Source of the DNA: Peptoniphilaceae bacterium
GTDB taxonomy: Bacteria > Bacillota > Clostridia > Tissierellales > Peptoniphilaceae
Assembly (NCBI GenBank): GCA_029983595.1
Contig: JASBZD010000139.1
Coordinates: forward strand, 1-9,254
DNA length: 9,254 nucleotides
Direction: 5' to 3'
The position numbers were made by a program, and so were the translations under genes. This document shows, piece after piece, positions 1 to 7,545 of this stretch (its first letter is position 1; every line of letters begins with the position of its first letter). The notes under the pieces are model-generated. The model ran no database searches, was not told the DNA's origin, and was given only the letters and a program-made list of their open reading frames with translations.

Positions 1-194
1 GGCTGGCGAATTCTCGTTGTGGGACTCGGCAGAGAGAAGGGTTTTTGGATAAAAACTCGAAACCTCAATGGAATGAGAGCCAAACCGCGTGCCTTGTTTT
101 CGATCATGGCTGCGGAACCTAATTGAAAAGCTATTGGAAGCAGGGAATTTAACGCAGCATAATGCTCTCCTTCCAAGAAAATGAGAGGAGAATA
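1..194. other. Upstream region without an assignable gene
   Basis: This stretch precedes the GH78 gene. Several short frames are open from the left edge: + frame 1 to a TGA at 124-126, frame 2 to a TAA at 50-52, and frame 3 to a TAA at 120-122. One of them could be the tail of a gene lying to the left, but none shows a recognisable motif and three open frames over so short a distance are uninformative. A small inverted repeat, GTTTTT and AAAAAC around ggat, lies at 41-56. It is AT-rich and too weak to call a terminator. No copy of the inverted repeat found at 9031-9061 is visible here, so control by the same regulator is not supported by sequence. Confidence 0.4.
94..123 (+). promoter_or_regulatory. 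Weak candidate promoter for the rhamnosidase genes
   Basis: TTGTTT at 94-99 (3 of 6 matches to TTGACA) and CCTAAT at 118-123 (4 of 6 to TATAAT) are separated by 18 bases. Transcription would begin near 130 and leave a leader of about 65 bases before the ATG at 195. It is the best sigma-70-like pair I found between the left edge and the gene, but the match is poor and it may be chance. Confidence 0.25.
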
Positions 195-3080
195 ATGGAA
201 ATTCTTCACAGTCGTCAGAATGTCAGAAAACCAATTGGCCCACTTGCCGCGCCGGTAGGTATTCGCTTCAATCATCGCATTCCGAATGAGGACGGGCTGC
301 TGCTGGGAGCCACGGGACCGGAGCCTCAAATATCGTGGGTTGTGCCGCGTGCTCCGCAAGGGTGGAATCAGGAAGCGGTCGAGCTGCGTCTGACAAATCT
401 TGACTCAGAAGAATCTGAGTGTCATGTCGAAAAGACTTCTGAGAATAGTTTTCTAGCATGGCCTTTTTCACCATTGGAAACAGGAATCCGGTACACGCTA
501 TCGCTACGGGTAACTGGTGCCGGTGGTGAATATTCACCCTGGTCAGAACCAGTAGAAATTGAAACTGGTCCACAGTGCGCAGAAGACTGGCTTGGTCGTC
601 CAATCACGCCCATCCCGCGCGTTGACCGCCTTGACCCTGCTCCTGTAGTCGTGAGGACAGTAGATATTCCGAGCGGAGCGAAGGCAGCTAGAATCTCGGC
701 CACAGCAGGGGGAATATACGAGATCTTCATCGATGGCCGAAAAGTAGGCGACACGGAGCTTGCGCCAGGATGGACTGAATACAGTTCACGCTTCGTTGTT
801 TCTACCTATGATGTGTCAGAGTTCCTGACCCCGGGATCGCACGAAGTGGCGATAATTCTTGGTAATGGATGGTACCGAGGACGACTCACGTGGGAACCAG
901 GTCGCGCCAACGTTTACGGCGATGAATTGTGGCTGCTTGCTGATGTCTCATACCGCGATTCCGATGGAAAACGTGAGACTATAGGCACTGATGAGACGTG
1001 GACATGGCGTCCCAGCAATGTCACGAAAAACGATCTGTACGATGGCCAGACGATCGACTTGCGGAAGCCCCATTTAGGTGACCCAGCCGAGGCACGAGAA
1101 GTAACCGTCCGCGCATTGTCTCACGCAGCTTTAGTCCCCGAGGTGCTCCCTCTGCCGACAGTGGTACAAACTATTAAGCCGCAGGAAGTAATTACAACGC
1201 CGAGTGGGAAGAAAATCCTCGATTTTGGACAGAACTTGACTGGTCATCTACAGGTGACAATCCCCAGAGGAAAGAGTGGAGATGTCATCACCATACGGCA
1301 TGCGGAAGTGCTCGAAAACGAGGAACTTGGTGTCCGACCGTTGCGTAACGCTGAAGCGACTGATCAGATTATTCTGAATGACATCGCGGAAGGCTCGGAC
1401 GTGAAAGTCCGCCCCACTTTGACTCAGCACGGCTTCCGGTATGCTGAAATCACGGGGTTCCTAGGCGACGACGGTGAGCTAGCCGATTCCATCGAGGCAA
1501 AGGTCATTTCCGCCAAGCAACAACGAACAGCATGGTTTGACAGCTCGAATCCAGAACTCAACCGTCTATTTGAAAACGGCTTGTGGTCTACCCTCGGTAA
1601 TTTCATTACCATTCCGACTGACTGCCCTCAACGAGATGAACGACTTGGCTGGACAGGTGACATCGGCGCATTCGCACCGGCTGCGCTTGCGCTGACTGAT
1701 TCAGCCGCATTCCTCAACTCATGGATGGATGACGTAGCAACATCACAAGCCCCTGATGGCGGCATCCCCGTGGTAGTCCCGGACGTCTTGGATGGTTCCA
1801 AATTGACATGTGCGTGGGGCGACGCCTGCATCCTGGTGCCTTGGGCTGTCTACCAGGCGACGGGCAACAAGCAGGTGCTTCAGCGATACATTCCTGTAAT
1901 GAGCGCATTTGTTGACGGTGTGCACGCAATATCCACTGATTACCTGTGGAAAGGCGGTTTCCAGTTCGGCGATTGGCTCGACCCGGATGCTCCGCCGGAA
2001 GATCCAGCGGCTGCAAAGGCACACCCGGATGTGGTAGCGACTGCGTATTTTGCGCACTCTGCAGAAATCGTCGCAAACGCATACCGGATTTTGGGAGACA
2101 GCAATCGTTCCAAGCAGTACCAGGATCTGGCTGACAACGTCCGTCAAGCCTATTGCGATGCTTATGTGACTGCTGCAGGGTGGATAGTCTCCGACTGTGC
2201 GACTGTCTATTCTCAGGCGCTGTGCTGGAACCTATTAGGTGATGATCGACAGATTCAGGGAGCGGGTGACCGGCTGGCAGACCTTGTCAGACAGCGGAGT
2301 TTCCGCATTTCAACTGGATTCGTTGGAACCCCACTCGTGCCCACGGCTCTGGCTAAGACTGGACATCCCGAAGTCGCAGTTCGACTGGTGCTTGAAAAGA
2401 AGTGCCCCTCATGGCTCTATCCAGTAACAATGGGAGCAACAACCATCTGGGAACGCTGGGATTCGATGCTGCCCGATGGATCCATTAACCCAGGGGAGAT
2501 GACTTCGTTCAATCATTATGCGCTGGGCGCAGTTGTTGAATGGCTGTTAGCTGACTTGGCAGGCTTGTCAATCGGAGAACCGGGTTTGAGAAATGTGCTC
2601 ATTAGACCGCTCTTAACTCGTTCTCTTGATTATGTGCATGCATCACGAATGACGCCCGTAGGCCAGATTGAAAGCGGATGGCGCCTCAATGGTGACAAGT
2701 CGACTGCAACGGTGAGCGTTGTCATTCCAGTAGGAGCAACCGCTACAGTGCAGCTTCCGGGAATGAAAGAACAGAAGGTTGGTCATGGTGAATACTCATG
2801 GATAGTTGAGATTCCCGATTTCCAGACGATTAGGACTGTGAGAGACGTGATTGACCATGTTGAACTATGGGAACAGATCTTGGAAGTGATCAAGCAAACT
2901 GATGTCAATGAGTTTCAACATGATCCAGAGTCCGCCATGATGAACTTCCTCAAGATGGCGTTTGACGCTCCTGCCAGTGAGTTTTCAAATGCTGCCACAG
3001 GAGGAGGCTTCATCATCGGAGTCGAGGAAACAAAATCACAGATTGACCAGCTCGTCAGCAGCTATATTGCTCGCGACTAG
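195..3080 (+). CDS. Alpha-L-rhamnosidase, glycoside hydrolase family 78, cytoplasmic
   Basis: This enzyme releases terminal non-reducing L-rhamnose from glycosides by the inverting mechanism of GH78. The start at 195 (961 aa) is preferred over an in-frame ATG at 162 because AGAGGAG (184-190) lies 4 bases upstream of it, whereas 162 has only GGAAG-type sequence about 15 bases away. The domain order is typical for the family: an Ig-like domain at about residues 25-127, a rhamnosidase N domain at about 148-310 (motif AIILGNGWYRGR), a concanavalin-like domain at about 325-430 (ILDFGQNLTG), an (alpha/alpha)6 catalytic barrel at about 447-790, and a C-terminal beta domain to about 870. The motif DCPQRDERLGWTGD carries the expected general acid E482 and D489. 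TTIWERW carries E753, the expected base, and the E482-E753 spacing is close to that known in Bacillus RhaB. FGDWLDP and MTSFNHYALGAV are also family hallmarks. There is no signal peptide, so it acts inside the cell. About 90 further residues follow the last recognised domain. The natural glycoside is not determined by sequence. Confidence 0.95.
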   Translation: MEILHSRQNVRKPIGPLAAPVGIRFNHRIPNEDGLLLGATGPEPQISWVVPRAPQGWNQEAVELRLTNLDSEESECHVEKTSENSFLAWPFSPLETGIRYTLSLRVTGAGGEYSPWSEPVEIETGPQCAEDWLGRPITPIPRVDRLDPAPVVVRTVDIPSGAKAARISATAGGIYEIFIDGRKVGDTELAPGWTEYSSRFVVSTYDVSEFLTPGSHEVAIILGNGWYRGRLTWEPGRANVYGDELWLLADVSYRDSDGKRETIGTDETWTWRPSNVTKNDLYDGQTIDLRKPHLGDPAEAREVTVRALSHAALVPEVLPLPTVVQTIKPQEVITTPSGKKILDFGQNLTGHLQVTIPRGKSGDVITIRHAEVLENEELGVRPLRNAEATDQIILNDIAEGSDVKVRPTLTQHGFRYAEITGFLGDDGELADSIEAKVISAKQQRTAWFDSSNPELNRLFENGLWSTLGNFITIPTDCPQRDERLGWTGDIGAFAPAALALTDSAAFLNSWMDDVATSQAPDGGIPVVVPDVLDGSKLTCAWGDACILVPWAVYQATGNKQVLQRYIPVMSAFVDGVHAISTDYLWKGGFQFGDWLDPDAPPEDPAAAKAHPDVVATAYFAHSAEIVANAYRILGDSNRSKQYQDLADNVRQAYCDAYVTAAGWIVSDCATVYSQALCWNLLGDDRQIQGAGDRLADLVRQRSFRISTGFVGTPLVPTALAKTGHPEVAVRLVLEKKCPSWLYPVTMGATTIWERWDSMLPDGSINPGEMTSFNHYALGAVVEWLLADLAGLSIGEPGLRNVLIRPLLTRSLDYVHASRMTPVGQIESGWRLNGDKSTATVSVVIPVGATATVQLPGMKEQKVGHGEYSWIVEIPDFQTIRTVRDVIDHVELWEQILEVIKQTDVNEFQHDPESAMMNFLKMAFDAPASEFSNAATGGGFIIGVEETKSQIDQLVSSYIARD

Positions 3081-3087
3081 GACGAAA

Positions 3088-3126
3088 TAGTGGAGGGGGA
3101 ACGCCGGAAAGCGTCCCCCTCCACTA
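3088..3126 (+). terminator. Strong intergenic hairpin between the two rhamnosidase genes
   Basis: The left arm at 3088-3104 (TAGTGGAGGGGGAACGC) and right arm at 3111-3126 (GCGTCCCCCTCCACTA) pair along 16 base pairs, with a single bulged A in the left arm and the loop CGGAAA. The hairpin begins 8 bases after the GH78 stop and ends 39 bases before the GH106 start. It is followed by ATTACTCACT, not a T-run, so it is not a textbook intrinsic terminator. It could be a partial terminator that lowers GH106 expression or a structure that protects the 3' end of the GH78 message. The structure is directly visible; its role is inferred. Confidence 0.6.
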
Positions 3127-3165
3127 ATTACTCACTAGACCACCAAGATTCGAAGGAGAACGACC

Positions 3166-6138
3166 GTGTTTGAAGACCAACACTGCAATGCTTTGTTGGA
3201 TCCACCAATTGAATTTCGTCCGGAGGTTAGGTGGTGGCTGGCTGAAGGCCTCCATACTGATCGCACGCTGCGCCACGAGATCGATTCCGCCTACAAACTT
3301 GGATTTGGCGGAATGGAATTTCTTGCAATGGATGAAGGAAATATCGACCATTCCCGATATGGATGGGGAGCCGAAGAATGGGTGCATGATTCGCAGATCG
3401 TTGTGGAAGAAACAACGAAACACAACATGTCTTTCAGCTTCACATCTGGAACAAACTGGTCAAATGCCAACTTGCCGACAATCGATCCGGATGATCCAGC
3501 TGCTGCTCAGGAACTGGACTATTGCACGGCGGAGTGCACCGCCAAAGAAGGATTCGTTGGGAAAATCCCTCAGATCGATCTGGAGGATGTCAAAGACCTG
3601 GGACCAATACCTCTCGGACGCGTTGTGCCAAAGCAACAACACCTTGTCGCAGTAGTAGCGGCTCCCTTGGCCGAAAGCGACGGCAGTGATGAGGCGGAAA
3701 TTCTTGATATCCATGCGATAACAGATCTGACTGACTGTGTCCACGATGAGCAACTATCATGGAAGCCTTCTGAAACAGATGACAGAACATGGAAGATCTT
3801 CTTCTTCTGGTCCCACGGAACCGGACAAACAGCTTCTCCGTCTGCAAGCGTGAACTACACCGTCAACTATCTTGACAAAGAAGGCGTAGACGCAGTCATT
3901 GATTACTGGGAGCATGTTGTTCTGACCCCGGAGTTGCGCAAGCAAATCCAGCAAAATGCACGAGCGCAGATGTATATGGACTCGCTGGAACTCAACACGT
4001 GGGGACGAGGAGGAATGTTCTGGGGGCGTTGCGTTGCCGAAGAGTTTGAAAAACGTCGCGGATACCAGATAACCAAGTGGCTCCCATTCCTCGTGCGCAC
4101 AACCGGTTTGATGGCGGCGGACACGACTTATCACTATGAAGCATTGGCAGCAGAGGAACGACAACAAGTCGAGAAAGTGAGATTTGACTACGTTCGCACT
4201 CTAACTGACTTGTACATCGAGCATATGCTTCGTCCGTTTGCAGCTTTTCTTCACGAAAACGGGATCCAACTTCGTTCGGAGATCAGCTACGGGCTTCCTT
4301 TCGAGCTCACTCGTCCAGGACCTGAAGTTGACGGCATCGAAACCGAGTCTCTAGAATTTGGATCGCAGATCGATGCATACAGGCTCCTTGCAGGGCCGGC
4401 TCATTTGTTCGGAAAACAGTATTCATCCGAAACTGGTGCCACTACGCGTAATCACATGCTGGAGCATCACTTTTATGACCAGATCATTGCGACACAGCTC
4501 GCGGCCGGTATTACGAAGACTGTGCTTCACGGGTGGTCAAGTATGGCCGGTGCGCCTGGTGCGACATCCTGGCCAGGCCATGAGGGAATGTGGCCGATGT
4601 TCTCAGAGAGATTTGATCTACGGCAACCTGCCTCAGAGTTCTATCCGCTGTGGAACAAAGCAGTTGGACGCAAACAGTACATTCTGCGTCAGGGCAAGCC
4701 GCGAATCGACGTGGGAATCTTGCGTACCGACCACTTCACCGACAACTTGTCAGGCACCACATTTCTCGATCCCAGCGGAAAACGAATTCCGGATGAATAC
4801 GCCTATGGGCACATGTGGATGCGAAATCGGGAAAACCACTGGTGGCAGGATCTGGGCATGCAGGATGCCGGATGGACGTATGAATTCTTTGATCCGACTC
4901 TTCTGCTCAGAGACGATGTCTCATGCGATGGAAACACTGTTCAGGAAGACGGGCCAGGATATCAGGCGCTGATCGTCTATCAGGAAGCTCTTGATCTGGA
5001 TGTCGCTGAGCTCCTGTATCGTTGGGCGCGCCAGGGGCTACCGATTCTCGTTGTCAACGGAGCTCGCGAGCTCAAACTCCTCGCAAAACAGCAATACGTT
5101 GTTCATCATCATGCAGCTTCACGAACACCGGGATTAGATGGAAAAGATGATGAGCTTCGCGAGGTCATCACCAAGCTTGCTCAGCTGTCAAACGTGGCAG
5201 TAACAGACGATCCCGCGCAAACAATCGATGCGCTACGAGGGCTGGGTGTGCAGGGGCGAGCTGAATTTACCGAGCCTAACCGGCAGCTGCTCACGCACAT
5301 GAGGCAGGAAGGTCGATACCGGTATTTGTACGTCTACAACTTCCTGTACGAAAACAATGATCGCGCGCAGACGGATATAGTTATTCCTGCCCGTGCAACC
5401 GTCAAAGACATCGATTGCTGGACAGGGAAGCTCCACGAGCATCACGGCGTTCAATATCGCGATTCCTCGACCCTCATTCATGTGGATCTTGGTCCAGGTG
5501 AAACGGCGATTATGGTGATCGATGAAGAGGCTGCTGACTCATTGATGGAGACTAGCCCGTCGAGTGTCAGCGAGCTGGCTCAGCTCAATCAGTGGGAAAT
5601 CGAAGTTGAAAGCTGGGACGCTGGCGAAGACGAAGAAGTAACAGAAGACCGCGGCCTGGGATACGTCACGACCGAAGTGCGTCCGACAACCGCTATCTCG
5701 AAAATCAAGGTTTCTGACAGCGAGCTCAAGCCATGGTGCGAGCTTGAAGAAGTCGGGCCAGAAGTAAGTGGTGTGGGAGAGTATCGTGCAGTCTTCACGA
5801 TGCCGGAAGAGCGGAACCTGAGTGAGCTTGGACGGCTCATTCTGGACCTGGGCAGCACAAGCGGCGGACTGGGATCAGTACAAGTCAACGGAAGTGACCC
5901 AGTTGGATTTGATACGTCAAGCCCGACAATTGACATTTCCGGCATGGTGCACTCAGGCAAGAATGAAATTGTCGTGCGCGTGTCGTCTTCACTCAATAAC
6001 CGCCTGATTGCTCGCGGTTATTACGACGACATTTTCGACGTGATCACGCTTCAGGTCGCCGGAAAACAACAACCACAGGAGACGACTGTGAAGGACTACG
6101 GTCTGCAAGGACCGGTCAGATTGCTCTCTGTCAAGTAA
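3166..6138 (+). CDS. Alpha-L-rhamnosidase, glycoside hydrolase family 106 type, cytoplasmic
   Basis: This is a 990-residue protein of the GH106 rhamnosidase family, which hydrolyses alpha-L-rhamnosides with inversion and is unrelated in fold to GH78. The GTG start is supported by GAAGGAG (3152-3158), 7 bases upstream. The N terminus has the family opening FRPEVRWWLAEG (residues 17-28), followed by the helix and GFGGMEFL strand of a TIM-like barrel. DSLELNTWG (272-280) with a following EEFEKRRGY (292-300) and QYSSETG (418-424) match conserved GH106 blocks. E275 and E422 are my candidates for the acid and base pair, by position and not by alignment. A central Rossmann-like part (about 596-640, ALIVYQEALD, LPILVVNGARE) and a C-terminal galactose-binding-like beta-sandwich (about 865-965, ending in GLQGPVRL) complete the usual architecture. 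There is no signal peptide. It follows the GH78 gene in the same direction, so both probably serve one pathway, perhaps on different rhamnosyl linkages. Membership of GH106 is likely; catalytic activity on rhamnosides is inferred from the family. Confidence 0.85.
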   Translation: MFEDQHCNALLDPPIEFRPEVRWWLAEGLHTDRTLRHEIDSAYKLGFGGMEFLAMDEGNIDHSRYGWGAEEWVHDSQIVVEETTKHNMSFSFTSGTNWSNANLPTIDPDDPAAAQELDYCTAECTAKEGFVGKIPQIDLEDVKDLGPIPLGRVVPKQQHLVAVVAAPLAESDGSDEAEILDIHAITDLTDCVHDEQLSWKPSETDDRTWKIFFFWSHGTGQTASPSASVNYTVNYLDKEGVDAVIDYWEHVVLTPELRKQIQQNARAQMYMDSLELNTWGRGGMFWGRCVAEEFEKRRGYQITKWLPFLVRTTGLMAADTTYHYEALAAEERQQVEKVRFDYVRTLTDLYIEHMLRPFAAFLHENGIQLRSEISYGLPFELTRPGPEVDGIETESLEFGSQIDAYRLLAGPAHLFGKQYSSETGATTRNHMLEHHFYDQIIATQLAAGITKTVLHGWSSMAGAPGATSWPGHEGMWPMFSERFDLRQPASEFYPLWNKAVGRKQYILRQGKPRIDVGILRTDHFTDNLSGTTFLDPSGKRIPDEYAYGHMWMRNRENHWWQDLGMQDAGWTYEFFDPTLLLRDDVSCDGNTVQEDGPGYQALIVYQEALDLDVAELLYRWARQGLPILVVNGARELKLLAKQQYVVHHHAASRTPGLDGKDDELREVITKLAQLSNVAVTDDPAQTIDALRGLGVQGRAEFTEPNRQLLTHMRQEGRYRYLYVYNFLYENNDRAQTDIVIPARATVKDIDCWTGKLHEHHGVQYRDSSTLIHVDLGPGETAIMVIDEEAADSLMETSPSSVSELAQLNQWEIEVESWDAGEDEEVTEDRGLGYVTTEVRPTTAISKIKVSDSELKPWCELEEVGPEVSGVGEYRAVFTMPEERNLSELGRLILDLGSTSGGLGSVQVNGSDPVGFDTSSPTIDISGMVHSGKNEIVVRVSSSLNNRLIARGYYDDIFDVITLQVAGKQQPQETTVKDYGLQGPVRLLSVK

Positions 6139-6146
6139 TTGGGGGC

Positions 6147-6170
6147 ACGACAAAACGTATGTCTTGTCGT
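6147..6170 (+). terminator. Short hairpin after the GH106 gene
   Basis: ACGACAA (6147-6153) and TTGTCGT (6164-6170) are perfectly complementary. Two further pairs (AC and GT) lie inside the loop after one mismatch. It starts 8 bases after the GH106 stop and is followed by TTAACCC, a very short T stretch. It may help to end transcription of the rhamnosidase genes together with the larger hairpin downstream. Confidence 0.4.
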
Positions 6171-6190
6171 TTAACCCTAATTGGGCATAA

Positions 6191-6224
6191 TTGTGGGGCT
6201 GCTCTGAATGGAGCAGCCCCACAA
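6191..6224. terminator. Strong 14-bp hairpin between convergent genes, likely bidirectional terminator
   Basis: TTGTGGGGCTGCTC (6191-6204) and GAGCAGCCCCACAA (6211-6224) form a perfect 14-base-pair stem around the loop TGAATG. It lies between the stop of the GH106 gene (6138) and the stop of the convergent GH1 gene (6234). The position and the symmetric A/T ends of the stem fit a terminator serving both strands, although neither side has a long T-run beyond the stem. Confidence 0.7.
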
Positions 6225-6233
6225 GCTGTCAGA

Positions 6234-7523
6234 TCAGACTGACTCAGCCAGCGCACCCCCATTGGTTCGTGAAATCTGACCAATGAGATATCCGGACGGA
6301 TTGACGCTGCGCTCGAAAGTTGAGCGATCAACGCTGATCACGCCGTATCGCGGCCCATAGCCGAAAATCCACTCAAAATTGTCAAATGCACTCCAACAGA
6401 TCCAGCCTCGAACATCGATGCCGTCATTCAAACAGCGTTGTACGCCTCGGAGCGCTCGCCGAATGTAGTCGACTCGCTGAGCATCATCATCAGTTGCCAG
6501 ACCATTTTCTGTTACCAAGACAGGTACGCGGGCAATTTCCGCTGCTTGACGGATCGTGGCCTCCAATCCTTCGGGATAGATCTCTTCCCCTGTAGCGGTG
6601 GTCGATGCACCTTCCGGTACAATTGCCGGGCCCTCGGCACCCATGAGGTGACGACCATATGTCTGGATCCCCACGAAATCATCATCTCGGCTGATCTCAA
6701 GGAAACGCTCGTTGATCTCAGCGCGCATATGCCTTGCACGTTCTTCTCCACCCTCCGCGGCCTGGATATCGGAATTTGCAAGTGTCCACCCCACCGGTGT
6801 GTCGGGGCACACAGCCTTAATTGCCTGTCGAGCTTTTCGATGGGCCTCGACCTTGATGTCAAACCCTTCGCACGTTGCCGTGAATTGGAATGGTGCAATT
6901 TGAGCTGGAAGCAGGTCAAATTGACGGGCTGCTTCCACGAATGCCGGATTATTCCTGCGCTGATCAGGGCTCTTTTCGACAAGTCCCACCTCAGCAAGAA
7001 GCCACGGCAGATTTGGTTCATTCAGAGTGCACGCCCAGTCGATGAGGTCACCCAGCTGCTCCATCACAAACATGCAGTACCGGGCAAAAAGCGCTGGGGT
7101 ATTGCTTGATTCCCAGCCTCCCTGCCGCAGTAACCAGAGGGGAGAAGTGAAGTGATGCAGAGTCACCACTGTTGTCAGATTGTGTGACTTGCAAGACTCA
7201 AACATTCTGCGGTAGTGGGCGATTGCAGCAAGGGAAAAATGTCCTTCCACCGGTTCAATGCGCGACCATTCCAGAGAAAAGCGATATGTGTTCAGGCCGA
7301 GAGATGCGATCAAGTCGATGTCTTCTGCAAAGCGATGATAGTGGTCAATCGCATCGAGAGAAGGCTCATGGAAAAATGTGTCATGCAGGTTTTCGAGGAA
7401 CCATATGTCGTTATTCGCATTACCTCCCTCGACCTGATGGGACGCTGTAGCAACTCCCCACAGGAATGAGTCGGGGAAGTGTGGCGCGCCGGCGGTGGTA
7501 TTCGTAGATGACGTGGCATACAT
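6234..7523 (-). CDS. Beta-glucosidase-type glycosidase, glycoside hydrolase family 1
   Basis: This is a retaining GH1 beta-glycosidase of 429 residues, near the usual family length. The acid/base is E169 in TLNEPN and the nucleophile E339 in VTENGL. The glycone-binding set is also present: Q30 (SHQVEGG), H124 (TLHHFTSP), N168, W377, and E384-W385 in SAFDNFEW. E384 is the residue that usually contacts O4 and O6 of glucose or galactose. The N-terminal signature FLWGVATASHQVEG is clear and no signal peptide is seen, so it acts in the cytoplasm. The ATG at 7523 has AAAGGAA (7539-7533) 9 bases upstream. It starts 22 bases after the MFS transporter stop on the same strand, which indicates co-transcription and that it acts on what the transporter imports. 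HHFTSP in place of the common YHWDLP, and NNDIWFLE after the first motif, suggest it is not a close relative of classical cellobiases. The best guess is removal of glucose from a plant aglycone after derhamnosylation, but 6-phospho, fucosyl or galactosyl specificity cannot be fully excluded. Confidence 0.93.
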   Translation of the reverse strand: MYATSSTNTTAGAPHFPDSFLWGVATASHQVEGGNANNDIWFLENLHDTFFHEPSLDAIDHYHRFAEDIDLIASLGLNTYRFSLEWSRIEPVEGHFSLAAIAHYRRMFESCKSHNLTTVVTLHHFTSPLWLLRQGGWESSNTPALFARYCMFVMEQLGDLIDWACTLNEPNLPWLLAEVGLVEKSPDQRRNNPAFVEAARQFDLLPAQIAPFQFTATCEGFDIKVEAHRKARQAIKAVCPDTPVGWTLANSDIQAAEGGEERARHMRAEINERFLEISRDDDFVGIQTYGRHLMGAEGPAIVPEGASTTATGEEIYPEGLEATIRQAAEIARVPVLVTENGLATDDDAQRVDYIRRALRGVQRCLNDGIDVRGWICWSAFDNFEWIFGYGPRYGVISVDRSTFERSVNPSGYLIGQISRTNGGALAESV

Positions 7524-7545
7524 GAGTTGGCATTCCTTTCTGGAC

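Noticed and set aside
41..56. GTTTTT-ggat-AAAAAC inverted repeat as a terminator of an upstream gene
   Set aside because: The stem is only six A/T-rich pairs with no following T-run, so it would be unstable.
3170..3655. A 161-codon + strand open frame that starts 4 bases after the GH106 start
   Set aside because: The frame lacks family motifs, while the overlapping GTG frame has the GH106 opening and a well placed ribosome binding site at 3152-3158.
4358..4972. A 204-codon + strand open frame inside the GH106 gene
   Set aside because: It overlaps the GH106 core in another frame, shows no recognisable motif and is basic and irregular, as shadow frames usually are.
5589..5996. A 135-codon Ser- and Thr-rich - strand open frame opposite the GH106 C-terminal region
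   Set aside because: It is antisense to the conserved beta-sandwich coding region and its composition simply mirrors the complementary Glu- and Gly-rich codons.
6438..7109. A 223-codon open frame on the + strand opposite the GH1 gene
   Set aside because: It lies wholly antisense to a gene with clear GH1 catalytic motifs, is rich in Cys and Ser without domain character, and has no convincing ribosome binding site. It is a shadow frame.
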